Of a stretch of DNA of 43,519 nucleotides, positions 9,605-17,262 are shown piece after piece. The DNA comes from Magnetococcales bacterium (lineage in GTDB: Bacteria > Pseudomonadota > Magnetococcia > Magnetococcales > UBA8363): positions 1 through 43,519 of the forward strand of contig JADGCN010000016.1 of the NCBI GenBank assembly GCA_015228975.1, read 5' to 3'. How positions within the stretch are numbered: position 1 is the first letter of the stretch; each line of letters begins with the position of its first letter. The notes under the pieces are model-generated. The model searched no databases. It had not been told where the DNA came from and was given only the letters and a program-made list of their open reading frames with translations. The position numbers and the translations under genes are program-made.

Positions 9605-10663
9605 TTACGGTTTGCGTGGCATGAGAACCGTATGATCAAATTCCAGGACCACGGCGGGATGGTATTTCCCCTCCGCATCTTTGTATGGGAAATCGGCGCA
9701 GGAATGATCCTTGGCGGCGATCATGCGCACCCGCAAGGCACCAAAATCTTTGCGACCGGACAATTCATCCTTGCTGATGATTTCACTCCAGGAGTAGACC
9801 GTGTCACCGGCAAAGATGGGGGCGACATGACGCCCGCCATTGATGGCCGCCAGCTTGAAGGCATTGGCCAAGCCATTGTACGCAAAAGAACGGGCCAAGC
9901 TGATGATGTGGCCACCGTAGACGATACGTTTGCCGAAGCGCCCATCCTTTTCGGTGTGTTGATTGAAATGAACCTTGGCGGTGTTTTGATACAGGCGTGT
10001 GGCGGTCATATGGTCCGCCTCTTCCACCGTCATGGCATCCACATGGTCGATTTTTTCCCCTTTTTCGTAATCTTCCCAGAAGTAGGGTGATCCCGCCAGA
10101 TTGGTATCGTATTGGGAAAAGTTAAGACCCGACGGCACCACCAAATCGTTGATGGCGACGGCCTTGGGGAGGTCGGGAACCACCGCCTGCGGTGCCGGGG
10201 AATTGAAATCCTTTTTGCGCACCATGACCCAGCGGCAATATTCCAAAACCTTCTCCCCCCGCTGGTTGGTGCCAACCGAACGGACGTAGACGGTACCCGT
10301 CTTATGGTCGGAGTTTTCCTTGACCCCGATGACCTCGGACACGGTACGAATCGTATCCCCCGGATAGGCCAAGTTGTGGAAACGCCCGGCAGCATAGCCC
10401 AGATTGGCGATGGCATTCAGGGAAACATCGGGGACTGTTTTGCCAAAAACCATGTGAAACAACAGCATATCATCAATAGGCGCCCGAGGCAAACCAACCG
10501 ATTGTGCCAAGGCATCCGAGGATTGGATACCGAAACGGTTGCCATAAAGCGCGGTATAAAGCGATACATCCCCTTGGGTGATGGTCCGCGGGGTCGCATG
10601 ATTGATGATCATGCCGACGTGAAAATCTTCAAAGAAGTTACCCGGATTGGTTTTGTTGCTCAT
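9605..10663 (-). CDS. mch: MaoC-type double hot-dog hydratase, mesaconyl-C1-CoA hydratase (Mch)-like
   Basis: The 352 aa carry two MaoC hot-dog halves: residues about 10-150 (FFEDFHVGM, YPGDTIRTVSEV) and 190-350 (YWEDYEKGE, VEEADHMTATRLYQNTAKVHFN, PIFAGDTVYSWSEI). The second half holds the hydratase-2-like Asn-x-x-x-x-His segment. Length and layout fit Mch (beta-methylmalyl-CoA dehydratase) of the 3-hydroxypropionate bicycle and the ethylmalonyl-CoA pathway, which converts beta-methylmalyl-CoA to mesaconyl-C1-CoA. ATG 10663 has GGAG about 9 nt upstream. It is the last gene of the operon, 26 bp after the family I CoA-transferase. Family is firm; exact substrate is inferred from the neighbouring Mcl, Mct and Meh homologues. 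Confidence 0.8.
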   Translation of the reverse strand: MSNKTNPGNFFEDFHVGMIINHATPRTITQGDVSLYTALYGNRFGIQSSDALAQSVGLPRAPIDDMLLFHMVFGKTVPDVSLNAIANLGYAAGRFHNLAYPGDTIRTVSEVIGVKENSDHKTGTVYVRSVGTNQRGEKVLEYCRWVMVRKKDFNSPAPQAVVPDLPKAVAINDLVVPSGLNFSQYDTNLAGSPYFWEDYEKGEKIDHVDAMTVEEADHMTATRLYQNTAKVHFNQHTEKDGRFGKRIVYGGHIISLARSFAYNGLANAFKLAAINGGRHVAPIFAGDTVYSWSEIISKDELSGRKDFGALRVRMIAAKDHSCADFPYKDAEGKYHPAVVLEFDHTVLMPRKP

Positions 10664-10689
10664 GAACGTGATCTCCGACTCAAAAAAGT

Positions 10690-12633
10690 CTAAGCGGTGG
10701 TATGACTGGTGGCTAAAAACGCCTTGGCTTCATCTTTACGCTCAAACACATGGGGTGCAATGTTGCGTTCCGACAAAGCCTGGTCCAGCTTCATCCGCAT
10801 GAAGGCCGATGTCGCGTAGCGCGTGATCGTTGTGTAGTGGTGTTCCAACATGTAACGATCCATCTCGGCATAATCGTCGTAGACGTTTTCGTTGATGCGG
10901 AACGAATCGTAGTTGATAAACACCCCCACCCGTTTGCCAATGGCCTGGCAATGTTTGACCAGGAGCGTACGCAAGGATTGGACATCTTCGCTGACCCGCA
11001 TGTACAAACCTTCCAGGTTGATGAACAGAATGTTGCGCACGGCGTCGTAGCTAACGCGTTCGGGAAGGTCCAGATTGAGCAGGTTGGCCTCCAGGTTCAT
11101 CGGTTGCTCACGGAAGATACGGGGATCCATGGTAACCGGTTCGCGAATGATGGGTGTGAAATCCATGTGGGCCAGGATATCACGCTCGATATCGATACCT
11201 GGAGCCACTTCGGTCAAGACCAAGCCACGGCGTCCGCGCCGGAAGACACAACGTTCGGTGACGAAATAGACCGGCTGCTTGCGTTCCACCGCATAATCGC
11301 CACTGAAGGTGACCTGTTTGACGGCCTTGACAAACTTGCGCGCCTTGCCTTCCTTGACGATTCTGAGCTGACCGTTCTCTACGGCGATTTCCAGCCCTCC
11401 CGCGGTGAAGGTGCCGGTAAAGACCATGGAGCGTGCATTTTGACTGATGTTGATAAAGCCACCGCAACCGATGATGCGATCCCCGAAGCGGCTGACATTG
11501 ACGTTACCCCGTTCGTCCACCTCCGCCAATCCCAGACAGGCCATGTCCAAACCGCCGCCGTCGTAGAAATCGAACATTTGATTCTGGTCAAGGACGCAGT
11601 CCACATTGACGCCGGCACCGAAACTGGAACCGCTGGAAAGCACGCCACCAATCGTACCGGCTTCTGATGTCAGGGTGATGTATTTGGTGATTTTTTCCTC
11701 ATTGGCCACCGCAGCCACCCCCTCGGGTACGCCCACCCCCAGATTGACGATACCGTTGGGGGGCAGTTCAAAGGCGCAGCGCCGGGCCATGATTTTACGT
11801 TCGTCCAGCTCCATGGGGGGAATATTGTCCACCGGGACGCGAATGCGACCCGCCAGAGCCGGATTGAAGATGGTTTCGCAATTCATCGCATGGTTTTCGG
11901 GCTTGTCGGCGACGACGATACAGTCCACCAGAATACCCGGCACCCGAACCTCCCGGGATTTCAACGATCCCATTTCGGCGATGCGTTCCACCTGGGCGAT
12001 GACGATACCATTGCTGTTCTTGGCCGACATGGCTTGCGCCAGGTTGTCCTGGAACAAGGCTTCCTTTTCCATGGTGATGTTACCCATGGGATCGGCGGTG
12101 GTACCGCGAATAATGGCCACGTCCACCTTGCCGACCTTGTAGAACAACCATTCTTCGCCATCGATATCCACCAGCTTGACGATATCCTTGGTGGTGATAT
12201 CGTTCACCTTGCCCCCTTCCAAACGTGGATCAACGAAGGTGTGCAAACCAATCTTGGAGAAAAAGCCGGGCTTGCCCGATGCACGGGTGCGATACAGTTG
12301 GCAAATGACGCCCTGGGGCAGGTTGTAGGCGTAAATCTTGTTTTCCTTGGCCAGTTTGACGATATTGGGCACCCGACCAAAGTTGCCGGAGACGAAACGC
12401 CGCAGCAATCCTTCATGTCCCAAGCGGTTGGTACCGCGATTCTTGCCGTCCGACTGTCCGGCGGCACCGATCAAGGTCAGATTTCTCGGCGAACCGGAGT
12501 TGACGAAACGCCGTTCCAAAGCTTCCAGAACGGTATCGGGATAGCCGGTTTGGACAAACCCGTTGCAACAGATGGTATCCTGATCCTTGATCAAGGCGAC
12601 GGCTTCGTCGGCGGATACAATTTTGCTGTACAT
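10690..12633 (-). CDS. Family I CoA-transferase (propionate/acetoacetate CoA-transferase, YdiF/Pct-like) with C-terminal extension
   Basis: A fused alpha-beta family I CoA-transferase of 647 aa. The N-terminal half starts MYSKIVSADEAV and has a glycine-rich loop. The beta half has LGVGVPEGVAAVA and SEAGTIGG, where the Glu of the E-x-G motif is the expected covalent CoA carrier. Known Pct/YdiF enzymes are about 520-540 aa; here about 110-130 extra C-terminal residues (from about NLLNLDLPERVSYD onward) form a separate mixed alpha/beta module. ATG 12633 is preferred because AGGAG lies 9 nt upstream; a longer frame would extend into the preceding intergenic DNA. It could activate propionate, mesaconate or another acid for this pathway. 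The specificity cannot be read from sequence. Confidence 0.8.
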   Translation of the reverse strand: MYSKIVSADEAVALIKDQDTICCNGFVQTGYPDTVLEALERRFVNSGSPRNLTLIGAAGQSDGKNRGTNRLGHEGLLRRFVSGNFGRVPNIVKLAKENKIYAYNLPQGVICQLYRTRASGKPGFFSKIGLHTFVDPRLEGGKVNDITTKDIVKLVDIDGEEWLFYKVGKVDVAIIRGTTADPMGNITMEKEALFQDNLAQAMSAKNSNGIVIAQVERIAEMGSLKSREVRVPGILVDCIVVADKPENHAMNCETIFNPALAGRIRVPVDNIPPMELDERKIMARRCAFELPPNGIVNLGVGVPEGVAAVANEEKITKYITLTSEAGTIGGVLSSGSSFGAGVNVDCVLDQNQMFDFYDGGGLDMACLGLAEVDERGNVNVSRFGDRIIGCGGFINISQNARSMVFTGTFTAGGLEIAVENGQLRIVKEGKARKFVKAVKQVTFSGDYAVERKQPVYFVTERCVFRRGRRGLVLTEVAPGIDIERDILAHMDFTPIIREPVTMDPRIFREQPMNLEANLLNLDLPERVSYDAVRNILFINLEGLYMRVSEDVQSLRTLLVKHCQAIGKRVGVFINYDSFRINENVYDDYAEMDRYMLEHHYTTITRYATSAFMRMKLDQALSERNIAPHVFERKDEAKAFLATSHTTA

Positions 12634-12670
12634 GAGATGACACTCCTGGGTAATGGACCGAGAGCCTTCC

Positions 12671-13522
12671 TCAGGCGAGTTCTGCCGAGGCATTCATGGT
12701 AATTTTTCCGTGGGGCCCGTGGGCTTCCAGTTCGACGATGTCGCCCTTGGGTCGGGCGATCAAGCGAAACGGGTGCAGATCGAACAACGGTGCCCGTCCC
12801 TGAAACGAAAAACCCACCGCCCGCCTGCCGCTATTGGCACGCGCCATTTCCAGGAGCATCAAGGCTGTCAGTGGTCCATGCACCACGAGTCCGGGATAGC
12901 CTTCTTCTTTCATGGCATAAGGCCGATCATAATGGATACGATGGGCGTTGAAAGTCAGGGCGGAAAACCGGAACAACAAAATGGTCGTGGGCGTCACATC
13001 CTTGACCCAAACACCGGGCCCCGGATCGGGATGGGCCGGAATCGGCACCGGGGCGGGTGTTGGCGGGCCATCTTCCTTGTAAACGATATCCTGTTCCTCC
13101 TCGACACACAGCTCATTGTTTTGCCGGATGCGGTATCTCGCCGTCACAAATACCAGATTACCGCTTTTGCCCGATTTTTCCGACACGTTGAGAATTTCCC
13201 CTTCGCGCACCGCGGGCTGGCCGATGATCAAGGGGTGTAGAAACTTCATCCGGGCACCGGCAAACATGCGGCGTGGCAAGGTCACCGGCGGGAAGAAACC
13301 ACCCCGCTTGGGATGCCCGTCGTGGTCGATACTCGACATCGGCGCCTTGGGGAGGAAATGAAACCAATGCCACAAGGGGGGCAAAGGGTCTCCAGCCTTG
13401 AAACGTTCCCCCTCCATGTCCAACATGGCGGCAACACAGTCGGCAACCACAGCGGAGATGGTCTCCTCGCGAACCTCCTGGGATCCGATCCAATCAGTCA
13501 AAGGTTTGTTTTGTTCGCTCAT
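12671..13522 (-). CDS. meh: FAS1-like/HTD2-type hydratase, mesaconyl-C4-CoA hydratase (Meh)-like
   Basis: The 283-aa protein has an N-terminal hot-dog (PPLWHWFHFLP, RRMFAGARMKF, GEILNVSEKSGKSGNLVFVT) and a C-terminal hot-dog with FSALTFNAHRIHYDRPYA and VHGPLTALMLLEM. This matches the HTD2/FAS1-like dehydratase family that includes mesaconyl-C4-CoA hydratase, which makes (S)-citramalyl-CoA. The ATG 13522 start overlaps the stop of the upstream CoA-transferase (TAATG), with GGAG inside that gene; the frame stays open further upstream but that part is antisense shadow. Other members of the family are 3-methylfumaryl-CoA hydratases, so the substrate rests on context. Confidence 0.8.
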   Translation of the reverse strand: MSEQNKPLTDWIGSQEVREETISAVVADCVAAMLDMEGERFKAGDPLPPLWHWFHFLPKAPMSSIDHDGHPKRGGFFPPVTLPRRMFAGARMKFLHPLIIGQPAVREGEILNVSEKSGKSGNLVFVTARYRIRQNNELCVEEEQDIVYKEDGPPTPAPVPIPAHPDPGPGVWVKDVTPTTILLFRFSALTFNAHRIHYDRPYAMKEEGYPGLVVHGPLTALMLLEMARANSGRRAVGFSFQGRAPLFDLHPFRLIARPKGDIVELEAHGPHGKITMNASAELA

Positions 13523-14760
13523 TATGAAATCTCCACTGGTCCCGCGACGATACCGCTGTCGCGCAGGCTTTTGATTTCGTCCGCACTCAGGCCCAGATCC
13601 TTGCCCAAAATTTCGTCGGTATGTTGACCGAGGATCGGGGCCGGTTTGGGAGGCTCCCGGGTATAAGCACCGAATTCGATGGGCGAACCCGGAACCAGGA
13701 AGGAACCGATACCGGGTTGTTCCAACATGGAAAACATGGGGTTTTTGGTGGACACACGCGCATCCTCCTCGACCATCTGCTTGAAGGTGCGATACGGCCC
13801 CCAGCAAACCCCGGTACCCTTGAAGATGGTTTCGATTTCCTGCAAGGTGCGTTGACCACACCATTGGCGAATGGGAACCGAGATTTCATCACTGGCCAGG
13901 AAACGGTCACCTTCCTTCTTGAAATTTTTCCCCAACCGGGTTTCAATTTCCTTGAAGGCATCCGTCAAACCGGTCACCTTGCCCAACTCGGTCCACATGC
14001 GGTCGGTCACCACGACGATATAAAGGCGGCGACCATCCTTGGTTTCATAATCGCTGCCATAGGCACCATACAGATAGTTGCCATAGCCTTTGCGATCCTC
14101 ATGATTGACCTGAACCTCGGAGACGTAGCCCAGATTGGCGGTCATGGCAAAGGCGATATCGGAGAGGGCGATTTTCACCAATTGGCCCTCACCGGTCAGA
14201 CGGCGATGGCGTTCGGCGGCCAATACCGCCAGTGCCAGGTTGATGCCGGCAATGGCATCCCAGGCGGGCAGGACATGATTGATCGGCTTGGCATTGGGAT
14301 TGGCATGGTGATTACCGGTGACGTGGGGGAAACCACACGCGCAATTGATGGTATAATCCACCGCCGAAGTCCCATCGGAACTGCCCAGCAGGTTGACCAT
14401 GATCAAATCGGGCCGATGTTTTTTCAAACTTTCGTAGCTCATCCACCCTTTGGCGGCGGGAAAGTTGGTCAAGAAAATACCATTGCCGGGGCCGGGAGCG
14501 GTAATCAGCTTCGTCAAAAGCTCCTGGGCCTGGGGTTTGCTCGAATCAATGGCCAAAGAACGTTTACCCTTGTTCAATCCAACCCAGTAGAGGCTTTTGC
14601 CGTCTTTGGTAATGGGCCAACGCCGGGAATCCATCCCCCCGGTCAGGGGGTCGAAACGGATGACATCCGCCCCCAATTGACTGAGGGTCATGCCGCTCAA
14701 CGGTGCGGCAACAAACGCTGAAGCCTCAATAATCCGCAATCCTTGCAACACTTTGAACAT
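13522..14760 (-). CDS. mct: Family III (CaiB/BaiF) CoA-transferase, mesaconyl-CoA C1-C4 transferase (Mct)-like
   Basis: The 412-aa protein begins with the family signature (VLQGLRIIEASAFVAAPLSGM, LGADVIRFD) and has the putative nucleophile Asp168 in LPAWDAIAGI, at the position expected for family III enzymes. Mct of Chloroflexus is of similar length and moves CoA within mesaconate from C1 to C4. AAGGAG lies 6 nt before ATG 14760. The stop overlaps the next gene, which is the hydratase that would use its product. Other CaiB/BaiF enzymes use succinyl-CoA with oxalate, carnitine, malate or itaconate, so the assignment leans on the operon. Confidence 0.78.
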   Translation of the reverse strand: MFKVLQGLRIIEASAFVAAPLSGMTLSQLGADVIRFDPLTGGMDSRRWPITKDGKSLYWVGLNKGKRSLAIDSSKPQAQELLTKLITAPGPGNGIFLTNFPAAKGWMSYESLKKHRPDLIMVNLLGSSDGTSAVDYTINCACGFPHVTGNHHANPNAKPINHVLPAWDAIAGINLALAVLAAERHRRLTGEGQLVKIALSDIAFAMTANLGYVSEVQVNHEDRKGYGNYLYGAYGSDYETKDGRRLYIVVVTDRMWTELGKVTGLTDAFKEIETRLGKNFKKEGDRFLASDEISVPIRQWCGQRTLQEIETIFKGTGVCWGPYRTFKQMVEEDARVSTKNPMFSMLEQPGIGSFLVPGSPIEFGAYTREPPKPAPILGQHTDEILGKDLGLSADEIKSLRDSGIVAGPVEIS

Positions 14761-14793
14761 GTTTCACTCCTTGGATTTCAGGATTGATCCGGA

Positions 14794-15843
14794 TTAAAAA
14801 CCGTAGGCGGCGGCCCTCGCGGGATCTTTGGTGGCAACCAGCTTGGCCAGGTCCACGATCACCTTGGCCTGTTTCCAGGTGGCATCATCCTGCATTTTGC
14901 CATCGATCATCACCGCACCCGAACCATCGGGCATGGCTTCCAGAATTTTTTTGGCAAACAAGACTTCTTTAACATCGGGGCTGAACACCCGCTTGGCAAT
15001 GTCAATCTGCGTGGGATGCAAGGTCCAGGCACCGGCACACCCTTGCAGGAAGGCGTTGCGGAATTGGGCTTCACACGCAGCATCATCCTTAAAATCACCA
15101 AACGGACCATAAAACGCACGCAATCCATTGGTCAAACAGGCATCCACCATGCGGGCCACGGTATAATGCCAAAGATCTTGTTGGAAAAAGGCGCGTGGCG
15201 AACCATCGGCGGTCGGGTCGGCCAAAACGCCATAAAAGGGGTGTCCGCCCCCGACGCGGGTCGTTTTCATGCCACGCGAAGCCGCCAAATCGGCGGGACC
15301 CAAGCTCATGCCATGCATCCTGGGGCTTGCCTGGGCTATGTCATTGACATTTTTCACCCCCTGCGCCGTTTCCAGAATGGCGTGGATCAAGATGGGCTTG
15401 TTCACATGATGCTTGGCCTCCAGCAGGGCCAACAGTTGATCGACGAAATGGATATCCCACGGTCCCTCCACCTTGGGGATCATCACCACGTCCAATTTAT
15501 TGCCCACCGCACCGATGATCTCGCTCATGTCATCGAGAAACCAGGGGCTGTTGAGGGCATTGACCCGGGTCCAAAGACCGGTACCCATGGCACGAAAATC
15601 AAAATTGTTCGCCACTTCAATGAATCCCCTGCGCGCCGCCTCTTTGGCTTCGATGGGAATGGCATCTTCCAGGTTACCCAGCAGGACATCGACATTTTTC
15701 GCCATGTCACCCGCTTTGGCGCGCATCTTTTCGTTGTGGGGCGGGAGGAAATGGATGGTCCGCTCCAGGGTGATGGGCAGCTCACGCATGGGTTGGGGGG
15801 CGCCAATGGCGAGGGGCTTGTAAAATGCTGCGGGGGTTTTCAT
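14794..15843 (-). CDS. mcl: Malyl-CoA/beta-methylmalyl-CoA/citramalyl-CoA lyase (Mcl)-like, CitE family
   Basis: A 349-aa HpcH/HpaI-type lyase that closely resembles, from memory, the Chloroflexus Mcl (similar length, same [11 protein letters not shown]-terminus and [12 protein letters not shown]-terminus). Motifs for Mg2+ and CoA binding are visible: [37 protein letters not shown]. Mcl condenses propionyl-CoA or acetyl-CoA with glyoxylate and also cleaves (S)-citramalyl-CoA to acetyl-CoA and pyruvate. ATG 15843 is chosen because GGAG lies 9 nt upstream and conservation begins there; a start ten codons upstream is possible. It is 33 bp ahead of the Mct-like gene and 76 bp behind the second lyase. 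Confidence 0.85.
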   Translation of the reverse strand: MKTPAAFYKPLAIGAPQPMRELPITLERTIHFLPPHNEKMRAKAGDMAKNVDVLLGNLEDAIPIEAKEAARRGFIEVANNFDFRAMGTGLWTRVNALNSPWFLDDMSEIIGAVGNKLDVVMIPKVEGPWDIHFVDQLLALLEAKHHVNKPILIHAILETAQGVKNVNDIAQASPRMHGMSLGPADLAASRGMKTTRVGGGHPFYGVLADPTADGSPRAFFQQDLWHYTVARMVDACLTNGLRAFYGPFGDFKDDAACEAQFRNAFLQGCAGAWTLHPTQIDIAKRVFSPDVKEVLFAKKILEAMPDGSGAVMIDGKMQDDATWKQAKVIVDLAKLVATKDPARAAAYGF

Positions 15844-15919
15844 AGGTTTTTTCTCCAAAAGGGTCATTCCCATCTCTCTTTAAGCGACGGGACAAGTCGT
15901 TATTGATTTATTTTTTCGA

Positions 15920-16903
15920 TCAGGCTTTCTTGGCAGCCGCCAATTCCGCCTTTCTGACAACCGCTTCCGCCTGACGGATGGAAGCGATATCAATCATTTT
16001 GCCATCCAGGCTGACCGCCGCAGCCCCCTGCTTTTCCGCCTGTTCCATGGCCGCAAGGATGCGCCGTGCCTGTTCCATCTCTTTTTCCGATGGTTTGAAC
16101 AAATCGTTGGCCATCTCCACCTGACTGGGATGGATAACCATTTTACCCTCGAATCCCAGTGTTTTGGCCCGTTTGGCCGCCGCCATCCAACCATCGGGAT
16201 CCTTGATGTCGGCGAAGGGACCGTCCACGGGACGCAAACCATTGGCCCGTGCCGCTGCTACAATGCGGGCATGCGGATAATGCCACATGTCCTGCCAATA
16301 GGATGGGCGATGCCCCTGGGCATCGGCGGATCCGAGGATGTGATAGTCGGGATTGGGACCACCAATCATGGTGATTTGCATGTTGGTAGCCGCTGCGTAA
16401 TCGGCGGAACCAAACAAGATGGTTTCATTCCTGGGGGAGGCGGCGGCAATGCTGTCTATGTTTTGCATCCCCAGGGGCGTTTCAATCAGCATTTCAATAC
16501 CGATTCTTTTTTGAATCCCCTTGGCCCGTTCGATCTGGGTCAAGAGCATGTCCACGGCATAGATATCGGCGGCACATCCCACCTTGGGCACCAGGATCAG
16601 GTCCAATTTATGCCCCGCCTGTTCCACCAGATCCACGACATCGCGATACATGTAATGGGTATCCAGACCGTTGATCCTGACCGAAAGGCTCTTGCCACCA
16701 AAATTCAAATCATTGAGGGCGGCAATCACATCTTTGCGCGCCTGCTCCTTGTTATCCGGTGGAACCGAATCCTCCAAATCGAAGAAAATAACATCGGCCT
16801 GACTGCTGGCCGCCTTCTCGATGAAGCGTGGATTGGATCCAGGGACCGCCAGGGTACTGCGGTTCAAGCGTTGTCGGCGCTGGGGTATGGTTGTAAAACT
16901 CAT
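15920..16903 (-). CDS. Second CitE-family lyase, L-malyl-CoA/citramalyl-CoA lyase-like
   Basis: First gene of the operon, 327 aa. Motifs: STLAVPGSNPRFIEKA, FFDLEDSVPP (acidic metal site), RINGLDT, EMLIETPLGMQNI, GSADYAAA and HPSQ. It resembles Mcl1 of alphaproteobacteria more than the Chloroflexus-type Mcl encoded next to it, so the two are not a recent duplication. A split of work is plausible, one lyase condensing glyoxylate and the other cleaving citramalyl-CoA, but sequence alone cannot say which. ATG 16903 follows GGAGGAG with an 8-nt gap; an ATG at 16951 would add 16 non-conserved residues. Confidence 0.8.
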   Translation of the reverse strand: MSFTTIPQRRQRLNRSTLAVPGSNPRFIEKAASSQADVIFFDLEDSVPPDNKEQARKDVIAALNDLNFGGKSLSVRINGLDTHYMYRDVVDLVEQAGHKLDLILVPKVGCAADIYAVDMLLTQIERAKGIQKRIGIEMLIETPLGMQNIDSIAAASPRNETILFGSADYAAATNMQITMIGGPNPDYHILGSADAQGHRPSYWQDMWHYPHARIVAAARANGLRPVDGPFADIKDPDGWMAAAKRAKTLGFEGKMVIHPSQVEMANDLFKPSEKEMEQARRILAAMEQAEKQGAAAVSLDGKMIDIASIRQAEAVVRKAELAAAKKA

Positions 16904-17262
16904 CAGGCGTTCTCCTCCATCCTGGTTGCTCAGTGATACCTTTGATTTCATGTTTTGATAGAATCACATTTCGCGCCAGATTGGACGCTTCTCGCTATCT
17001 CATTATATATCAATAGATTGACATTAAATCAGCCGGATATCCCACCCCCTTGAAGGGGTGTCGCAATTTGCGACACTCCCGATGAATAATAGTGGCTCAT
17101 CATCGTTAACTGCCGGGAATGAATCAACTACCGAGGCGGGCAAACGATGTCGCATGGTAAATAATGCGACACCCCTTTCAAGAATTGGCCGATAAAGTTC
17201 CTGGGTGACGATTGATCGCAGAACGTAGAACGCGTGCAAGAGAGAAGGAAGACGGTATTCCC
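16904..17262 (-). promoter_or_regulatory. Divergent control region between the lyase operon and the sensor kinase
   Basis: This 359-bp region holds no convincing gene. Toward the operon, a TATAAT-like -10 box lies near 17001-17010 on the - strand, without a clear -35. Between 17046 and 17182 there are several dyads built on TGTCGCA/TGCGACA (described separately). The RBS for the kinase (GAAGGAAG) lies at 17244-17251. Confidence 0.4.
17046..17182. promoter_or_regulatory. Dyad cluster with TGTCGCA half-sites, putative operator
   Basis: GTGTCGCAA-T-TTGCGACAC at 17058-17076 is a perfect 9-bp inverted repeat. TGTCGCAT and ATGCGACA at 17148-17155 and 17164-17171 form a second dyad with an 8-nt spacer. 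In addition CTTGAAGGGGTGTCGCA (17049-17065) recurs inverted, with one extra base, at 17165-17182. Four related half-sites in about 125 bp between divergent genes look like binding sites for a dimeric regulator. No regulator gene of an obvious class is adjacent. Confidence 0.5.

Noticed and set aside
10750-11667. 305-codon open frame antisense to the family I CoA-transferase
   Set aside because: Codon-position shadow of a real gene; no domain recognised.
13523-13864. N-terminal extension of the Meh-like hydratase
   Set aside because: The longer frame lies inside the Mct-like gene and its sequence is unlike any hydratase; the TAATG overlap start is typical of coupled genes.
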